A DNA stretch of 38,005 nucleotides. It comes from an uncultured Burkholderiales bacterium (GTDB lineage: Bacteria; Pseudomonadota; Gammaproteobacteria; Burkholderiales; Burkholderiaceae_C). Made by a program: the position numbers and the translations under genes. The notes under the pieces were generated by a model, which worked only from the letters and a program-made list of their open reading frames with translations, was not told the DNA's origin and ran no database searches. Within the stretch, counting starts at the first letter, position 1. The number at the start of each line of letters is the position of its first letter. The DNA is taken from contig CAIRQX010000036.1 in the NCBI GenBank assembly GCA_903880855.1, positions 1 to 38,005 of the forward strand, in the 5' to 3' direction. Positions 1-9,607 of the stretch are shown here, in pieces.

Positions 1-480
1 ACCGAGCCCCATGCCGATATGGCGCATGGCGCGGCTGCAGTCCAAGCCCTAGAAAAAGCAGAGATGGTGGTGACACTTTCTGCGTTCAAAACCAATATGG
101 CATTCAGCGATGTGCTGTTGCCAATCGCGCCCTTCACTGAAACTGCTGGAACGTTTATCAACTCGGAAGGCCGCACACAAAGTTTCCATGGTGTTGTCAA
201 ACCTTTGGGTGAAACGCGTCCTGCATGGAAAGTGTTGCGCGTGTTGGGTTCGATGCTGCATGTGCCCGGTTTTGAGTTCGAGACGATTGAAGAAGTCCGT
301 GCCAAAGCCATTCCTGCAAATATCGCGTCGCGTTTATCCAATGCCTGTGATGTTGCTATAGATCTAACGCCTGCAACTGAGAAGCCTGAAGTCGCATCCA
401 TCTATCAACTCGATAGTTTGGTACGTCGCGCACCTTCGTTGCAGTTGACGGCTGATGCTAAAGCGGGGAGTGTCGCTTAA
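1..480 (+). CDS. nuoG: NADH-quinone oxidoreductase subunit G, C-terminal fragment (NuoG, partial)
   Basis: The reading frame is open from base 1 and ends with TAA at 478-480, so only the last 159 or so residues are present and the true start lies outside the window. The fragment reads like the tail of the molybdopterin-oxidoreductase-like domain of NuoG. It contains the stretch [17 protein letters not shown] followed by [11 protein letters not shown], which in this superfamily precedes the final domain. NuoG carries several Fe-S clusters of the peripheral arm, but its cluster-binding N-terminus is not visible here. The stop codon overlaps the nuoH start by one base (TAATG), which indicates translational coupling in the nuo operon. 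Identification rests on both sequence and position. Confidence 0.93.
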   Translation, partial: TEPHADMAHGAAAVQALEKAEMVVTLSAFKTNMAFSDVLLPIAPFTETAGTFINSEGRTQSFHGVVKPLGETRPAWKVLRVLGSMLHVPGFEFETIEEVRAKAIPANIASRLSNACDVAIDLTPATEKPEVASIYQLDSLVRRAPSLQLTADAKAGSVA

Positions 481-1562
481 TGGTTGACCTGATCTATAAC
501 TCTGGTTTGCAGTTAAGTAGTCATTTCTTTTGGGTGAACTACGCATGGCCCGTGCTTTGGACGCTGATGAAAATTATGGCTGTGCTGTTGCCGCTTTTGG
601 GTTGTGTGGCTTATCTGACTTTGTGGGAACGCAAAGCCATTGGCTACACCCAAATTCGCAAAGGTCCTAATCGTACTGGCCCAGGTGGTTTGTTGCAACC
701 AATTGCTGACGCGTTGAAGTTGATGACCAAAGAAATCATCATCCCTGCCAAAGCAACTACCGGTTTGTTTTTATTAGGCCCCATCATGACTATCATGCCT
801 GCGCTGGCTGCTTGGGCGGTCGTGCCATTTGGTCCTGATGTGGCTTTGGCCAATGTCAATGCAGGCCTTTTGTTTTTGATGGCGATTACTTCGCTAGAGG
901 TCTATGGCGTAATCATCGCTGGCTGGGCTTCTAACTCCAAATACGCTTTCTTGGGTGCCATGCGTGCATCGGCGCAAATGGTGAGCTATGAAATCGCCAT
1001 GGGCTTTTGCTTTGTGATTGTGTTGATGGTGTCAAACAGTCTCAATATGAGCGACATCGTAATGGGGCAAGCCAAAGGCAATATGGCGGACCTTGGTTTG
1101 AACTTCTTGTCTTGGAACTGGTTGTCTTTGTTGCCGATTTTTGTCGTGTACTTTATTTCTGGTTTAGCCGAGACCAATCGCCATCCTTTCGACGTGGTCG
1201 AAGGCGAGTCTGAAATTGTGGCTGGCCACATGATTGAATACTCAGGCATGGCATTTGCCATGTTTTTCTTAGCTGAATACGCCAACATGATTTTGGTGTC
1301 GATGTTGACGGTCGTCATGTTCTTGGGTGGCTGGTTGTCACCGATAGATAACGCGCTATTCAATATGGTGCCTGGCTGGATATGGCTGGGGCTTAAAACC
1401 TTTGTAGTAGTCACCATGTTTTTGTGGGTACGCGCAACTTTCCCGCGTTACCGCTACGACCAAATCATGCGTTTGGGTTGGAAGATTTTTATCCCCGTCA
1501 CCCTTGTTTGGTTGTTGGTAGTAGGTGTTTGGATCCAAACACCTTGGAATATTTGGAACTGA
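480..1562 (+). CDS. nuoH: NADH-quinone oxidoreductase subunit H (NuoH)
   Basis: This 360-residue multi-spanning membrane protein is NuoH/ND1, which joins the peripheral and membrane arms of complex I and lines the quinone-binding chamber. Diagnostic stretches are [20 protein letters not shown] near residues 62-81 and [15 protein letters not shown] followed by [10 protein letters not shown] near residues 233-258, the acidic loop facing the quinone site. About eight hydrophobic helices can be seen, and the length is close to that of the family. The ATG overlaps the nuoG stop, and the gene is followed within 14 bases by nuoI. Confidence 0.97.
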   Translation: MVDLIYNSGLQLSSHFFWVNYAWPVLWTLMKIMAVLLPLLGCVAYLTLWERKAIGYTQIRKGPNRTGPGGLLQPIADALKLMTKEIIIPAKATTGLFLLGPIMTIMPALAAWAVVPFGPDVALANVNAGLLFLMAITSLEVYGVIIAGWASNSKYAFLGAMRASAQMVSYEIAMGFCFVIVLMVSNSLNMSDIVMGQAKGNMADLGLNFLSWNWLSLLPIFVVYFISGLAETNRHPFDVVEGESEIVAGHMIEYSGMAFAMFFLAEYANMILVSMLTVVMFLGGWLSPIDNALFNMVPGWIWLGLKTFVVVTMFLWVRATFPRYRYDQIMRLGWKIFIPVTLVWLLVVGVWIQTPWNIWN

Positions 1563-1575
1563 GGCCGTAACTATC

Positions 1576-2088
1576 ATGACTGCGATCACACGCCCCTCTG
1601 CTTTTTCTTTGCGCGACTTTTTGTCGAGCTTCTTGTTGCTTGAACTCTTCAAAGGTATGGCCTTAACTGGCAAGTACATGTTCTCGCGCAGCATCACGGT
1701 GCAATTTCCTGAAGAAAAAACGCCCCAATCCCCACGCTTTCGTGGCTTGCATGCCTTGCGCCGTTATGAAAACGGCGAAGAGCGTTGCATCGCTTGTAAA
1801 TTGTGCGAAGCCGTTTGCCCTGCAATGGCCATCACGATTGAATCCGACCAACGCGCCGATGGCTCGCGTCGTACTACACGCTATGACATCGATCTGACCA
1901 AATGCATCTTCTGCGGTTTTTGCGAAGAAAGCTGCCCAGTGGATTCGATTGTTGAGACGCATATTTTTGAATACCACGGCGAGAAACGCGGTGACTTGTA
2001 TTTCACCAAAGAGATGTTGTTAGCAGTGGGCGACCGCTACGAACCAGAAATCGCCGCTAATAAAGCGGCTGACGCCAAATACCGCTGA
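1576..2088 (+). CDS. nuoI: NADH-quinone oxidoreductase subunit I (NuoI), 2x[4Fe-4S] ferredoxin subunit
   Basis: This 170-residue subunit carries two [4Fe-4S] clusters (N6a, N6b) that pass electrons towards quinone in complex I. Two ferredoxin motifs are visible: [12 protein letters not shown] (Cys 71, 74, 77, 81) and [12 protein letters not shown] (Cys 110, 113, 116, 120). The frame is open further upstream to 1525, but that would overlap nuoH by 38 bases. ATG 1576, 13 bases after the nuoH stop, gives the usual NuoI N-terminus and length, so it is preferred. An amphipathic N-terminal segment ([20 protein letters not shown]) is typical of the family. Confidence 0.96.
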   Translation: MTAITRPSAFSLRDFLSSFLLLELFKGMALTGKYMFSRSITVQFPEEKTPQSPRFRGLHALRRYENGEERCIACKLCEAVCPAMAITIESDQRADGSRRTTRYDIDLTKCIFCGFCEESCPVDSIVETHIFEYHGEKRGDLYFTKEMLLAVGDRYEPEIAANKAADAKYR

Positions 2089-2096
2089 AAGATTTG

Positions 2097-2798
2097 ATGA
2101 TGGATGCTCAATCGGCTCTTTTTTATGCGTTCTCAGCAGTCTTGCTGTTCGCTTCTTTTCGCGTCATCACATCGCGTAACCCTGTGCATGCTGCGCTTTA
2201 TCTTGTATTAGCTTTTTTCCAAGCGTCTGGCTTGTGGATGTTGTTGGAAGCAGAGTTTTTGTCGATTGCACTGGTCTTGGTGTATGTCGGTGCAGTGATG
2301 GTGTTGTTCCTCTTTGTGGTGATGATGTTAGATGTCAATATCGACAGCATGCGCGTGGGTTTTTGGAAGCACTTTCCTTTAGCCGCCACCATGGGTGCGG
2401 TGATCGCTTTGGAATTAGCTGCTGTATTGCTAGGCGGTTTCAGAGTAACCGTTCCGCATACACCGCAATTTCCAGTGATGGTGACGCCTACTGCAGTAGA
2501 TGCAGCAACTTCTGCGGTGGCAGTGGGCCATATGGTTGCGACGGAAGTCTCTAATACCAAGGCGTTAGGTGTATTGCTCTACACCGAGTACCTCTACCCT
2601 GTGCAAGTTGCCGCCCTAATTTTGTTGGTGGCTTTGATTGCCGCCATTGCTTTGACATTGCGCGAACGCAAAGATACTAAAGCGCAAAACCCTGCAGAAC
2701 AGGTGCGTGTAAAAGCCAGTGACAGGGTCTCACTGGTCAAGATGGACCCTGTTAAAGCAGACGTGGCATCTGCCATTGAGCCGGAGAAATCAGCATGA
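2097..2798 (+). CDS. nuoJ: NADH-quinone oxidoreductase subunit J (NuoJ)
   Basis: NuoJ/ND6 is a membrane subunit between NuoH and NuoK. Five hydrophobic helices are visible, including the conserved stretch [19 protein letters not shown] near residues 62-80, which contains the family's pi-bulge helix. The last about 40 residues form a charged cytoplasmic tail ([19 protein letters not shown] onward). Three start codons lie in a row in frame (TTG 2094, ATG 2097, ATG 2100). No clear Shine-Dalgarno separates them, so the start is uncertain by one or two codons. The TGA stop overlaps the nuoK ATG (ATGA). Confidence 0.95.
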   Translation: MMDAQSALFYAFSAVLLFASFRVITSRNPVHAALYLVLAFFQASGLWMLLEAEFLSIALVLVYVGAVMVLFLFVVMMLDVNIDSMRVGFWKHFPLAATMGAVIALELAAVLLGGFRVTVPHTPQFPVMVTPTAVDAATSAVAVGHMVATEVSNTKALGVLLYTEYLYPVQVAALILLVALIAAIALTLRERKDTKAQNPAEQVRVKASDRVSLVKMDPVKADVASAIEPEKSA

Positions 2799-3103
2799 AC
2801 ATCACATTAGGACACTACTTGACTGTGGGTGCGATTTTGTTTGCACTCTCCGTGATCGGTATTTTCTTGAACCGCAAAAACCTCATCGTGCTGTTGATGG
2901 CGATCGAATTAATGTTGCTCGCTGTGAATATGAACTTCGTGGCCTTTTCGCATTACTTAGGCGATTTGCACGGACAGATTTTTGTCTTCTTTATTCTTAC
3001 AGTCGCAGCCGCTGAGTCTGCTATTGGTTTAGCCATCTTGGTGCAGTTGTTCAGAAACAAGTCGAGCATCAATGTGGACGAACTCAATACGCTCAAGGGT
3101 TAA
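2795..3103 (+). CDS. nuoK: NADH-quinone oxidoreductase subunit K (NuoK)
   Basis: NuoK/ND4L is a 102-residue, three-helix membrane subunit of complex I that takes part in proton translocation. The sequence shows three hydrophobic helices. Conserved acidic residues sit in the membrane: Glu in [16 protein letters not shown] and Glu in [14 protein letters not shown], matching the two functional glutamates of the family. Length is typical. It overlaps nuoJ by four bases and is followed three bases later by nuoL. Confidence 0.97.
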   Translation: MNITLGHYLTVGAILFALSVIGIFLNRKNLIVLLMAIELMLLAVNMNFVAFSHYLGDLHGQIFVFFILTVAAAESAIGLAILVQLFRNKSSINVDELNTLKG

Positions 3104-3106
3104 TTT

Positions 3107-5128
3107 ATGTCGCAAACCCTTCAAACTTCTAATTTACTAGCTGTACCCCTGGCGCCCTTAGTGGGCTCTGTCTTGGCAGGAGTTTTTGGTACCCACTTTG
3201 GCGGTAATTGGTTGGGACGTCGCATCACGCACAGCCTGACCATCTTGGGTGTTTTTGTGGCTTTTGTCTTATCCATGCAAACGCTTTGGAGTGTGGCGGC
3301 AGATGGTGCTCGCTTCAATGAAACACTCTACACATGGATGGTGGTGGGTAGCTTGAAAATGGAAATTGGTTTTCTTATTGACGGACTCACTGCGATGATG
3401 ATGTGCGTGGTCACATTTGTATCGCTGATGGTGCATATTTACACCATTGGCTATATGGAAGAAGACGAAGGCTACAACCGTTTCTTCTCCTACATCTCTT
3501 TGTTTACTTTCTCTATGTTGATGCTGGTCATGAGCAACAACATGCTGCAACTTTTCTTTGGATGGGAAGCTGTGGGCTTGGTGTCTTATCTGTTGATTGG
3601 CTTTTGGTTTAACAAGCCCACAGCCATCTTTGCCAATATGAAAGCTTTCTTGGTTAACCGTGTGGGTGACTTTGGCTTTATCTTAGGCATTGGCTTGATC
3701 GTTGCTTTTGCTGGAACGCTCAACTACACAGAAGCTTTTGCTAAGAGCGCTGACTTGGCTGTACTCAACTTGCCTGGCACCGATTGGATGCTGGTGACGG
3801 TAATTTGCATTTGCTTGTTCATTGGTGCAATGGGTAAATCAGCACAATTCCCTTTACATGTGTGGTTGCCAGACTCCATGGAAGGACCTACGCCAATTTC
3901 TGCTTTGATCCACGCGGCGACGATGGTGACAGCGGGCATTTTTATGGTGGCGCGCATGTCACCTTTGTTTGAGTTGTCAGACACCGCATTGAACTTGGTG
4001 ATGGCGATCGGTGCAATTACCGCTTTATTCATGGGTTTCTTAGGCTTGATTCAAAACGATATCAAGCGTGTCGTGGCTTATTCCACTTTGTCTCAGCTGG
4101 GCTATATGACAGTGGCTCTTGGCGCATCGGCTTATTCAGTTGCTGTGTTCCATTTAATGACACATGCTTTCTTTAAAGCGTTGCTGTTCTTAGGTGCGGG
4201 CTCTGTGATCATGGGAATGCACCACAACCAAGATATACGTTGGATGGGCGGTGTGCGCAAATACATGCCTATCACGTGGATCACCTCTTTGCTCGGGTCA
4301 TTGGCTTTGATTGGCACGCCGTTTTTCTCTGGCTTCTATTCGAAGGACAGCATCATTGAAGCTGTGGCTGAAAGCACATTGCCCGCTGCAGGCTTTGCAC
4401 ATTTTGCTGTTCTGGCTGGCGTATTTGTCACGGCCTTCTATTCATTCCGCATGTATTTCTTGGTGTTCCACGGCGCAGAGCGTTACGACCAAAACCCAGA
4501 CGCACACCACGATGATCACCACGCTCACGACGATGGCCACCACGAACATACTCCACACGAATCACCTTGGGTGGTGACAGTGCCTTTGTTGTTGTTGGCA
4601 ATTCCCTCAGTGGTGATCGGTTACTTCACGATTGACGCCATGTTGTTTGGCGACTTCTTCAAAGACGCTATTTTTGTTAATGCAGATAAACACGAGGCCA
4701 TGCATGAGTTGGGCCACGCTTACCACGGTGCAATTGCCATGGCTATGCACGCATTCAGTTCAGCGCCGTTCTGGTTGGCTTTTGCTGGTGTGGTGAGTTC
4801 GTACTACATGTACATGATCAATCCTTCAGTTCCTGCTGCTATCAAGCGTGCGTGCATGCCTATCTTCACCTTGTTTGAAAACAAGTACTACATGGACTGG
4901 ATCAATGAAAACATTTTGGCCCGTGGCGCACGTGCTTTGGGCACTGGTTTATGGAAGGGCGGAGATCAGTCTGTGATCGATGGTGGCATCGTCAACGGTT
5001 CTTGGAAATTGGTGAGTGCAGTCTCTGTGGTGACCCGCCAGCTTCAATCGGGATACCTCTACCACTACGCGCTAGCCATGATCGTTGGCGTGTTCTTGCT
5101 GATGACGTGGTTCGTCTGGCTCAAATAA
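3107..5128 (+). CDS. nuoL: NADH-quinone oxidoreductase subunit L (NuoL), antiporter-like proton pump
   Basis: This 673-residue distal proton-pumping subunit is related to Mrp antiporters. Visible hallmarks are the broken-helix glutamate in FFGWEAVGLVSYLLIGFW (Glu154) and the lysine in GAMGKSAQFPLHVWLPDSM (Lys244), followed by EGPTPISALIHAATMVTAG. The C-terminal part carries the extra helices and the end segment of the long lateral helix. A loop around residues 467-484 is unusually rich in histidine: nine His in eighteen residues, mixed with Asp, Glu and Ala. The gene follows nuoK by three bases. nuoM begins after a strong AAGGAG site. Confidence 0.97.
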   Translation: MSQTLQTSNLLAVPLAPLVGSVLAGVFGTHFGGNWLGRRITHSLTILGVFVAFVLSMQTLWSVAADGARFNETLYTWMVVGSLKMEIGFLIDGLTAMMMCVVTFVSLMVHIYTIGYMEEDEGYNRFFSYISLFTFSMLMLVMSNNMLQLFFGWEAVGLVSYLLIGFWFNKPTAIFANMKAFLVNRVGDFGFILGIGLIVAFAGTLNYTEAFAKSADLAVLNLPGTDWMLVTVICICLFIGAMGKSAQFPLHVWLPDSMEGPTPISALIHAATMVTAGIFMVARMSPLFELSDTALNLVMAIGAITALFMGFLGLIQNDIKRVVAYSTLSQLGYMTVALGASAYSVAVFHLMTHAFFKALLFLGAGSVIMGMHHNQDIRWMGGVRKYMPITWITSLLGSLALIGTPFFSGFYSKDSIIEAVAESTLPAAGFAHFAVLAGVFVTAFYSFRMYFLVFHGAERYDQNPDAHHDDHHAHDDGHHEHTPHESPWVVTVPLLLLAIPSVVIGYFTIDAMLFGDFFKDAIFVNADKHEAMHELGHAYHGAIAMAMHAFSSAPFWLAFAGVVSSYYMYMINPSVPAAIKRACMPIFTLFENKYYMDWINENILARGARALGTGLWKGGDQSVIDGGIVNGSWKLVSAVSVVTRQLQSGYLYHYALAMIVGVFLLMTWFVWLK

Positions 5129-5140
5129 GGAGAATAAGAA

Positions 5141-6619
5141 ATGGGTTTATTGAGCCTTGCCATTTGGACGCCGATTGCCTTTGGCATCGTCTTGCTGGCG
5201 TTTGGCCGTGACGAACATGCAAATGTGGTGCGCTGGATCGCTTTGATCGGTGCGTTGTTTGGTTTGGCAGTCACTATTCCGATTTATCACAACTTCGAGA
5301 TTGGCACGTCTGCACTTCAGATGGTGGAGTCTGGCTTGTGGATTGCACGTTTCAATATTTTCTACCGCTTGGGCGTAGATGGTTTGTCTTTATGGTTCGT
5401 CATCTTGACGGCTTTTATCACCGTGGTGGTAATCATTGCAGGCTGGGAAGTGATTACAGAACGCGTGAACCAATACATGGGCGCTTTCTTGATTTTGAGT
5501 GGCTTGATGATCGGCGTCTTTTGTGCAATAGACGGCATGCTGTTTTATGTCTTCTTTGAAGCCACGCTCATTCCGATGTATTTGATTATTGGTATTTGGG
5601 GTGGCCCTAACAAGATTTATGCGGCTTTCAAGTTCTTTCTCTACACCTTGTTGGGCTCGTTGTTGATGTTGGTGGCGTTGATCTATCTCTACACCCAATC
5701 CGGCGGCAGCTTTGATTTGGTAGCTTGGTATAAATTGCCGTTATCAATGGGGACGCAAACTCTGTTGTTCTTTGCATTTTTCGCTGCGTTTGCTGTCAAA
5801 GTGCCGATGTGGCCTGTCCACACTTGGCTGCCTGATGTTCACGTAGAAGCACCTACAGGAGGCTCTGCCGTCTTGGCAGCCATCATGTTGAAGTTGGGCG
5901 CCTATGGTTTCTTGCGTTTCTCTATGCCTATCGCACCAGATGCCGCGCATGAGTATGCCTATGTGATGATTGCACTGTCATTGATCGCCGTGGTCTATGT
6001 GGGTCTTGTGGCCATGGTGCAAGAGGATATGAAAAAGCTGGTCGCCTATTCATCGGTGGCGCATATGGGCTTTGTCACCTTGGGCTTTTTCATCTTCAAC
6101 GATTTAGGTGTCTCAGGCGCCTTGGTGCAGATGATTGCGCATGGTTTTGTCTCAGGCGCTATGTTCTTGTGTATTGGTGTGTTGTACGACCGCGTGCATT
6201 CCCGCGAAATTGCCAGCTACGGTGGTGTGGTCAACACCATGCCCAAGTTCGCAGCTTTCGCTATGTTCTTCGCTATGGCTAACTGTGGCTTGCCAGGAAC
6301 GGCGGGCTTTGTGGGTGAGTGGATGGTGATCTTAGGCGCTGTGCAATACCAATTTGTGATTGGTGCGATTGCCGCATCTGCGCTTATCTTTGGTGCTGCC
6401 TACACCCTGTGGATGGTCAAGCGTGTGTATCTAGGACCCGTGACCAACGATGATGTCAAAACACTGAGCGACATCAATACGCGCGAATTCTTTATGCTGG
6501 CCTTGTTGGCCATTGCAGTCTTGGCAATGGGTATTTATCCAAAACCATTTACCGATGTGATGGACGCCTCAGTGGCTGACTTGCTCAAGCATGTTGCGAT
6601 TTCCAAGTTGCCGCAATAA
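5141..6619 (+). CDS. nuoM: NADH-quinone oxidoreductase subunit M (NuoM), antiporter-like proton pump
   Basis: This is a 492-residue member of the ND4/NuoM group of proton channels. Visible signatures are FYVFFEATLIPMYLIIGIWG (the conserved glutamate of the fifth helix) and AVKVPMWPVHTWLPDVHVEA followed by PTGGSAVLAAIMLKLG (channel lysine, conserved HTWLPDAH-like box). It also has MVQEDMKKLVAYSSVAHMGF. About fourteen hydrophobic helices are seen. An AAGGAG ribosome site lies about eight bases upstream of the ATG. It sits in the nuo operon between nuoL and nuoN. Confidence 0.97.
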   Translation: MGLLSLAIWTPIAFGIVLLAFGRDEHANVVRWIALIGALFGLAVTIPIYHNFEIGTSALQMVESGLWIARFNIFYRLGVDGLSLWFVILTAFITVVVIIAGWEVITERVNQYMGAFLILSGLMIGVFCAIDGMLFYVFFEATLIPMYLIIGIWGGPNKIYAAFKFFLYTLLGSLLMLVALIYLYTQSGGSFDLVAWYKLPLSMGTQTLLFFAFFAAFAVKVPMWPVHTWLPDVHVEAPTGGSAVLAAIMLKLGAYGFLRFSMPIAPDAAHEYAYVMIALSLIAVVYVGLVAMVQEDMKKLVAYSSVAHMGFVTLGFFIFNDLGVSGALVQMIAHGFVSGAMFLCIGVLYDRVHSREIASYGGVVNTMPKFAAFAMFFAMANCGLPGTAGFVGEWMVILGAVQYQFVIGAIAASALIFGAAYTLWMVKRVYLGPVTNDDVKTLSDINTREFFMLALLAIAVLAMGIYPKPFTDVMDASVADLLKHVAISKLPQ

Positions 6620-6632
6620 AGAGGAATAAAAC

Positions 6633-8123
6633 ATGATTGAAAAACTCAATATCGCGGCGCTGCTCCCAGAATTGATACTGTTGGTGATGGCAATGGCGAT
6701 TGCCATGATCGATTTGTTCGATACCTCCGTGCGCCGTCACACCACTTATGTGCTGACTCTCATGACCTTGGTCTTGGTGGCTATTTTGCAGGCGTTTGAT
6801 GCCAGCGAAGGCACAACCATCTACAGCTTTGGCAATATGGTGGTGTCAGACCCCATGGGCAATTGGCTGAAATGCTTCTCCACTCTTTCGGTAATGGTGA
6901 CCTTGGTCTATGGTCGCCCCTATGCTGCAGAGCGAGATATGTTGCACATGGGCGGTGAATTATTCACGTTGGGTTTGTTTGCGTTGCTTGGCATGTACGT
7001 CATGATCTCAGGCAATAACTTCCTAGTTCTGTATCTCGGTGTTGAGTTGCTTGCGCTCTCTAGTTACGCCTTGGTCGCACTGCGTCGTGACAATGCCACC
7101 GCCAGCGAAGCTGCGATGAAGTACTTTGTACTAGGTGCTTTAGGCAGTGGGTTTTTGCTCTATGGCATGTCACTGTTGTATGGAGCCACTGGCTCCTTAG
7201 ATATCAGCACCGTATTCAAGTCTGTTACCTCAGGGCACATTAACCACCAAGTTTTGGTGTTAGGGCTTGTCTTTGTGGTGTGTGGATTGGCCTTTAAGTT
7301 TGGCGTGGTGCCATTCCATATGTGGGTGCCTGATGTTTACCAAGGATCTCCCACCGTGGTGACTCTGCTCATTGGTGGCGCACACAAGTTAGCGGCTTTC
7401 GCCATGACTATGCGTCTCTTGGTAGAAGGTTTGTTACCTTTGGCAATCGATTGGCAGCAAATGCTGATGGTCTTGTCAGTCTCCTCATTGCTCATCGGTA
7501 ATCTGGCGGGTATCGCGCAAACCAATATCAAGCGCATGATCGCTTTCTCTACTATTTCGCAAATGGGTTTTGTATTGATTGGCTTGTACTCTGGCGTGGT
7601 CAACGGCAATACGGCGGCTGCAGCTAATGCCTACAGCTCGGCGATGTTTTATGTGGTGACCTATGTGCTGACCACCTTGGCGGTCTTCGGTATTGTGATG
7701 TTGCTAGCGCGTGAAGGTTTTGAGAGCGAAGAGATTGCAGATTTCGCAGGGTTGAACCAGCGCAGCCCGTTGTATGCAGGCGTCATGGCCTTGTGTATGT
7801 TCTCTTTGGCAGGTATTCCGCCCATGGTTGGATTCGCAGGCAAGCTGTCTGTGTTGCAAGCTTTGGTGGCTTCGGGTCAAACAGGTGCCGTAGCCCTTGC
7901 GGTGTATGCCGTCATGATGTCTTTACTGGCAGCTTTCTACTATTTGCGTGTTGTGAAGGTGATGTACTTTGATGCACCTATTACGGCGAGTACCGTGTCT
8001 GCTGGAACTGATGTACGCATCGTTTTATTGATCAATAGCGGCCTTTTATTGGTTTTAGGTCTGTTGCCGGGAGGTCTGATGACGCTTTGTGCGCGCGCTA
8101 TTGTTTCTACCCTTGGCACCTAA
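6633..8123 (+). CDS. nuoN: NADH-quinone oxidoreductase subunit N (NuoN), antiporter-like proton pump
   Basis: This 496-residue ND2/NuoN-type proton channel is the last complex I gene of the operon. Signatures include LYLGVELLALSSYALVALRR (conserved Glu), FKFGVVPFHMWVPDVYQGSP (channel lysine and PFHMWxPDVY box) and NIKRMIAFSTISQMGFVLIG. It has about fourteen predicted helices and a normal length. An AGAGGA site precedes the ATG by about seven bases. The gene is followed 25 bases later by the DUF1178 gene in the same direction. Confidence 0.97.
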   Translation: MIEKLNIAALLPELILLVMAMAIAMIDLFDTSVRRHTTYVLTLMTLVLVAILQAFDASEGTTIYSFGNMVVSDPMGNWLKCFSTLSVMVTLVYGRPYAAERDMLHMGGELFTLGLFALLGMYVMISGNNFLVLYLGVELLALSSYALVALRRDNATASEAAMKYFVLGALGSGFLLYGMSLLYGATGSLDISTVFKSVTSGHINHQVLVLGLVFVVCGLAFKFGVVPFHMWVPDVYQGSPTVVTLLIGGAHKLAAFAMTMRLLVEGLLPLAIDWQQMLMVLSVSSLLIGNLAGIAQTNIKRMIAFSTISQMGFVLIGLYSGVVNGNTAAAANAYSSAMFYVVTYVLTTLAVFGIVMLLAREGFESEEIADFAGLNQRSPLYAGVMALCMFSLAGIPPMVGFAGKLSVLQALVASGQTGAVALAVYAVMMSLLAAFYYLRVVKVMYFDAPITASTVSAGTDVRIVLLINSGLLLVLGLLPGGLMTLCARAIVSTLGT

Positions 8124-8148
8124 GCAATTCATTACTTAGATCTGACAA

Positions 8149-8643
8149 ATGAAAGTCCTTGACCTCCATTGCGCGCATCTTCATAATTTTGAAGGATGGT
8201 TTGCGAGTGAAGATGATTTTCAAAATCAGTTGTCGCGCCAACTTGTATCGTGTCCCCTGTGTGGTGATACCGGTGTGCAGAAAAAGCTTAGCGCTCCGCG
8301 CTTAAACCTCAGTTCTGCCCGCGGTGAACAAGAGGCGCAAAAATCTACTGAGGTGGTTCCTGTAGACAGCAACCCAATAGTTCCATCACCACAAGAAGTT
8401 GCAAACCTTGATACCAACCAACTGCAGGCTGCTTGGATGCAAATGGTGCGTCATGTAGTGGCCAATACAGAAGACGTTGGCACTAAATTCTCTGAAGAAG
8501 CCCGCAAGATGCATTACGGAGAAGCGGAGCACCGCAACATACGCGGACACGCTACGCCAGCTGAAACAGAATCTTTGCTGGAAGAAGGCATTCAAGTAAT
8601 GCCCTTGCCAGTGCCTGAAGCCCTTAAAGGCCCTCTGCAGTAA
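8149..8643 (+). CDS. DUF1178 family protein
   Basis: This 164-residue soluble protein of unknown function is recognised as DUF1178 by its start, [20 protein letters not shown], followed by [19 protein letters not shown] near residues 37-55. The paired cysteines (CPLC) with the early Cys/His residues suggest a small metal-binding, zinc-ribbon-like N-terminal half. The C-terminal half is charged and alpha-helical in character ([32 protein letters not shown]), with a Pro-rich end. The position directly after nuoN fits co-transcription with complex I genes, as remembered for other Burkholderiales. Its 3' end overlaps the 3' end of convergent miaA by 20 bases. Confidence 0.85.
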   Translation: MKVLDLHCAHLHNFEGWFASEDDFQNQLSRQLVSCPLCGDTGVQKKLSAPRLNLSSARGEQEAQKSTEVVPVDSNPIVPSPQEVANLDTNQLQAAWMQMVRHVVANTEDVGTKFSEEARKMHYGEAEHRNIRGHATPAETESLLEEGIQVMPLPVPEALKGPLQ

Positions 8644-9607
8644 ATCTTTGCACGAGCGTCAATGCTTGTGCAGTTGGATCTGTGCTGTCACAAGCAATGA
8701 TGTGCCGCTCAGGCATGCCGCGTAACCAAGTCAACTGTCTTTTAGCCAGCTGTCTGGTAGCAGCCACTGCAGTTTCTTGTAAGCGCGTGAGCATCTCTTG
8801 GGTACTGATGCCTTGCTGTTGCTTTGCATCCATTTGTTCCCAAGCCTGTCTGTAACCCACGCAACGCATACTAGGTAAATCTAAAGTAAGGTCACCCCTA
8901 GCGCGCAAGCTTTGCATCTCATTTAAAAAGCCAGCTGCCAACATAGCGGTAAAGCGTTGCTCTATGCGTGTATGCAACCAAGTGCGGTCAACAGGCTCTA
9001 AGGAGATGACGTCAATATCAGTGCCAGATGCAGTGGTGCGCTGCGTATCCAACCGCTTATTCGCACCTTCTTCAAACCATGCTGACAAACTTTTGCCGCT
9101 GATGTGCCACACCTCCAGTGCGCGCGAAATACGCTGCGAATCATTGGGTGCTAAGCGAGCTGCTGTGACAGGATCCACCTTGCTTAGCTCTTGATGCATT
9201 GCAGGCCAGCCGATGTCTTTGGCGCGTACTTCTATGGCATCGCGTGTTGCTGCATCAGTTTTAGGCAAATCGTCAATACCGTCTTGCAGGGCTTTTAGGT
9301 AAAGCATGGTGCCGCCTACCAGTAAAGGTAACTTACCACGCGAATGGATGTCTGCAATCAATTGCTGTGCATCACTGGCGAAATCGGCTGCGTTGTAAGT
9401 TTGTGTAGGCTCACGAATATCTATTAAGTGATGCATTACCTGTTCGCGCTCTTGAGCGCTCGGCTTTGCAGTGCCGATATCCATGCCGCGATAGACCAGC
9501 GCTGAGTCGATGCTGATGATTTCTATTGGAAACTTTTCTGCTATTGACATCGCAACAGCAGTTTTACCGCTGGCTGTAGGTCCTACCAAGGCAATGGGTT
9601 TAAGCAT
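8624..9607 (-). CDS. miaA: tRNA dimethylallyltransferase (MiaA)
   Basis: MiaA transfers the dimethylallyl group from DMAPP to N6 of adenosine 37 in tRNAs reading UNN codons. The P-loop [13 protein letters not shown] lies at the N-terminus, followed by [21 protein letters not shown] (catalytic Asp and substrate-binding segment). The C-terminal part has [14 protein letters not shown], typical of the tRNA-binding end. The frame is open to a TTG at 9619, but ATG 9607 gives the normal 327-residue protein. That ATG lies inside the last codons of the upstream MFS gene (ATGCTTAA), so translation is probably coupled. Its end overlaps the convergent DUF1178 gene. Confidence 0.96.
   Translation of the reverse strand: MLKPIALVGPTASGKTAVAMSIAEKFPIEIISIDSALVYRGMDIGTAKPSAQEREQVMHHLIDIREPTQTYNAADFASDAQQLIADIHSRGKLPLLVGGTMLYLKALQDGIDDLPKTDAATRDAIEVRAKDIGWPAMHQELSKVDPVTAARLAPNDSQRISRALEVWHISGKSLSAWFEEGANKRLDTQRTTASGTDIDVISLEPVDRTWLHTRIEQRFTAMLAAGFLNEMQSLRARGDLTLDLPSMRCVGYRQAWEQMDAKQQQGISTQEMLTRLQETAVAATRQLAKRQLTWLRGMPERHIIACDSTDPTAQALTLVQRFTAEGL

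Noticed and set aside
8028-8035. TTGATCAA near the end of nuoN
   Set aside because: The two half-sites have no four-base spacer, so it is not an FNR box; it lies in coding sequence.
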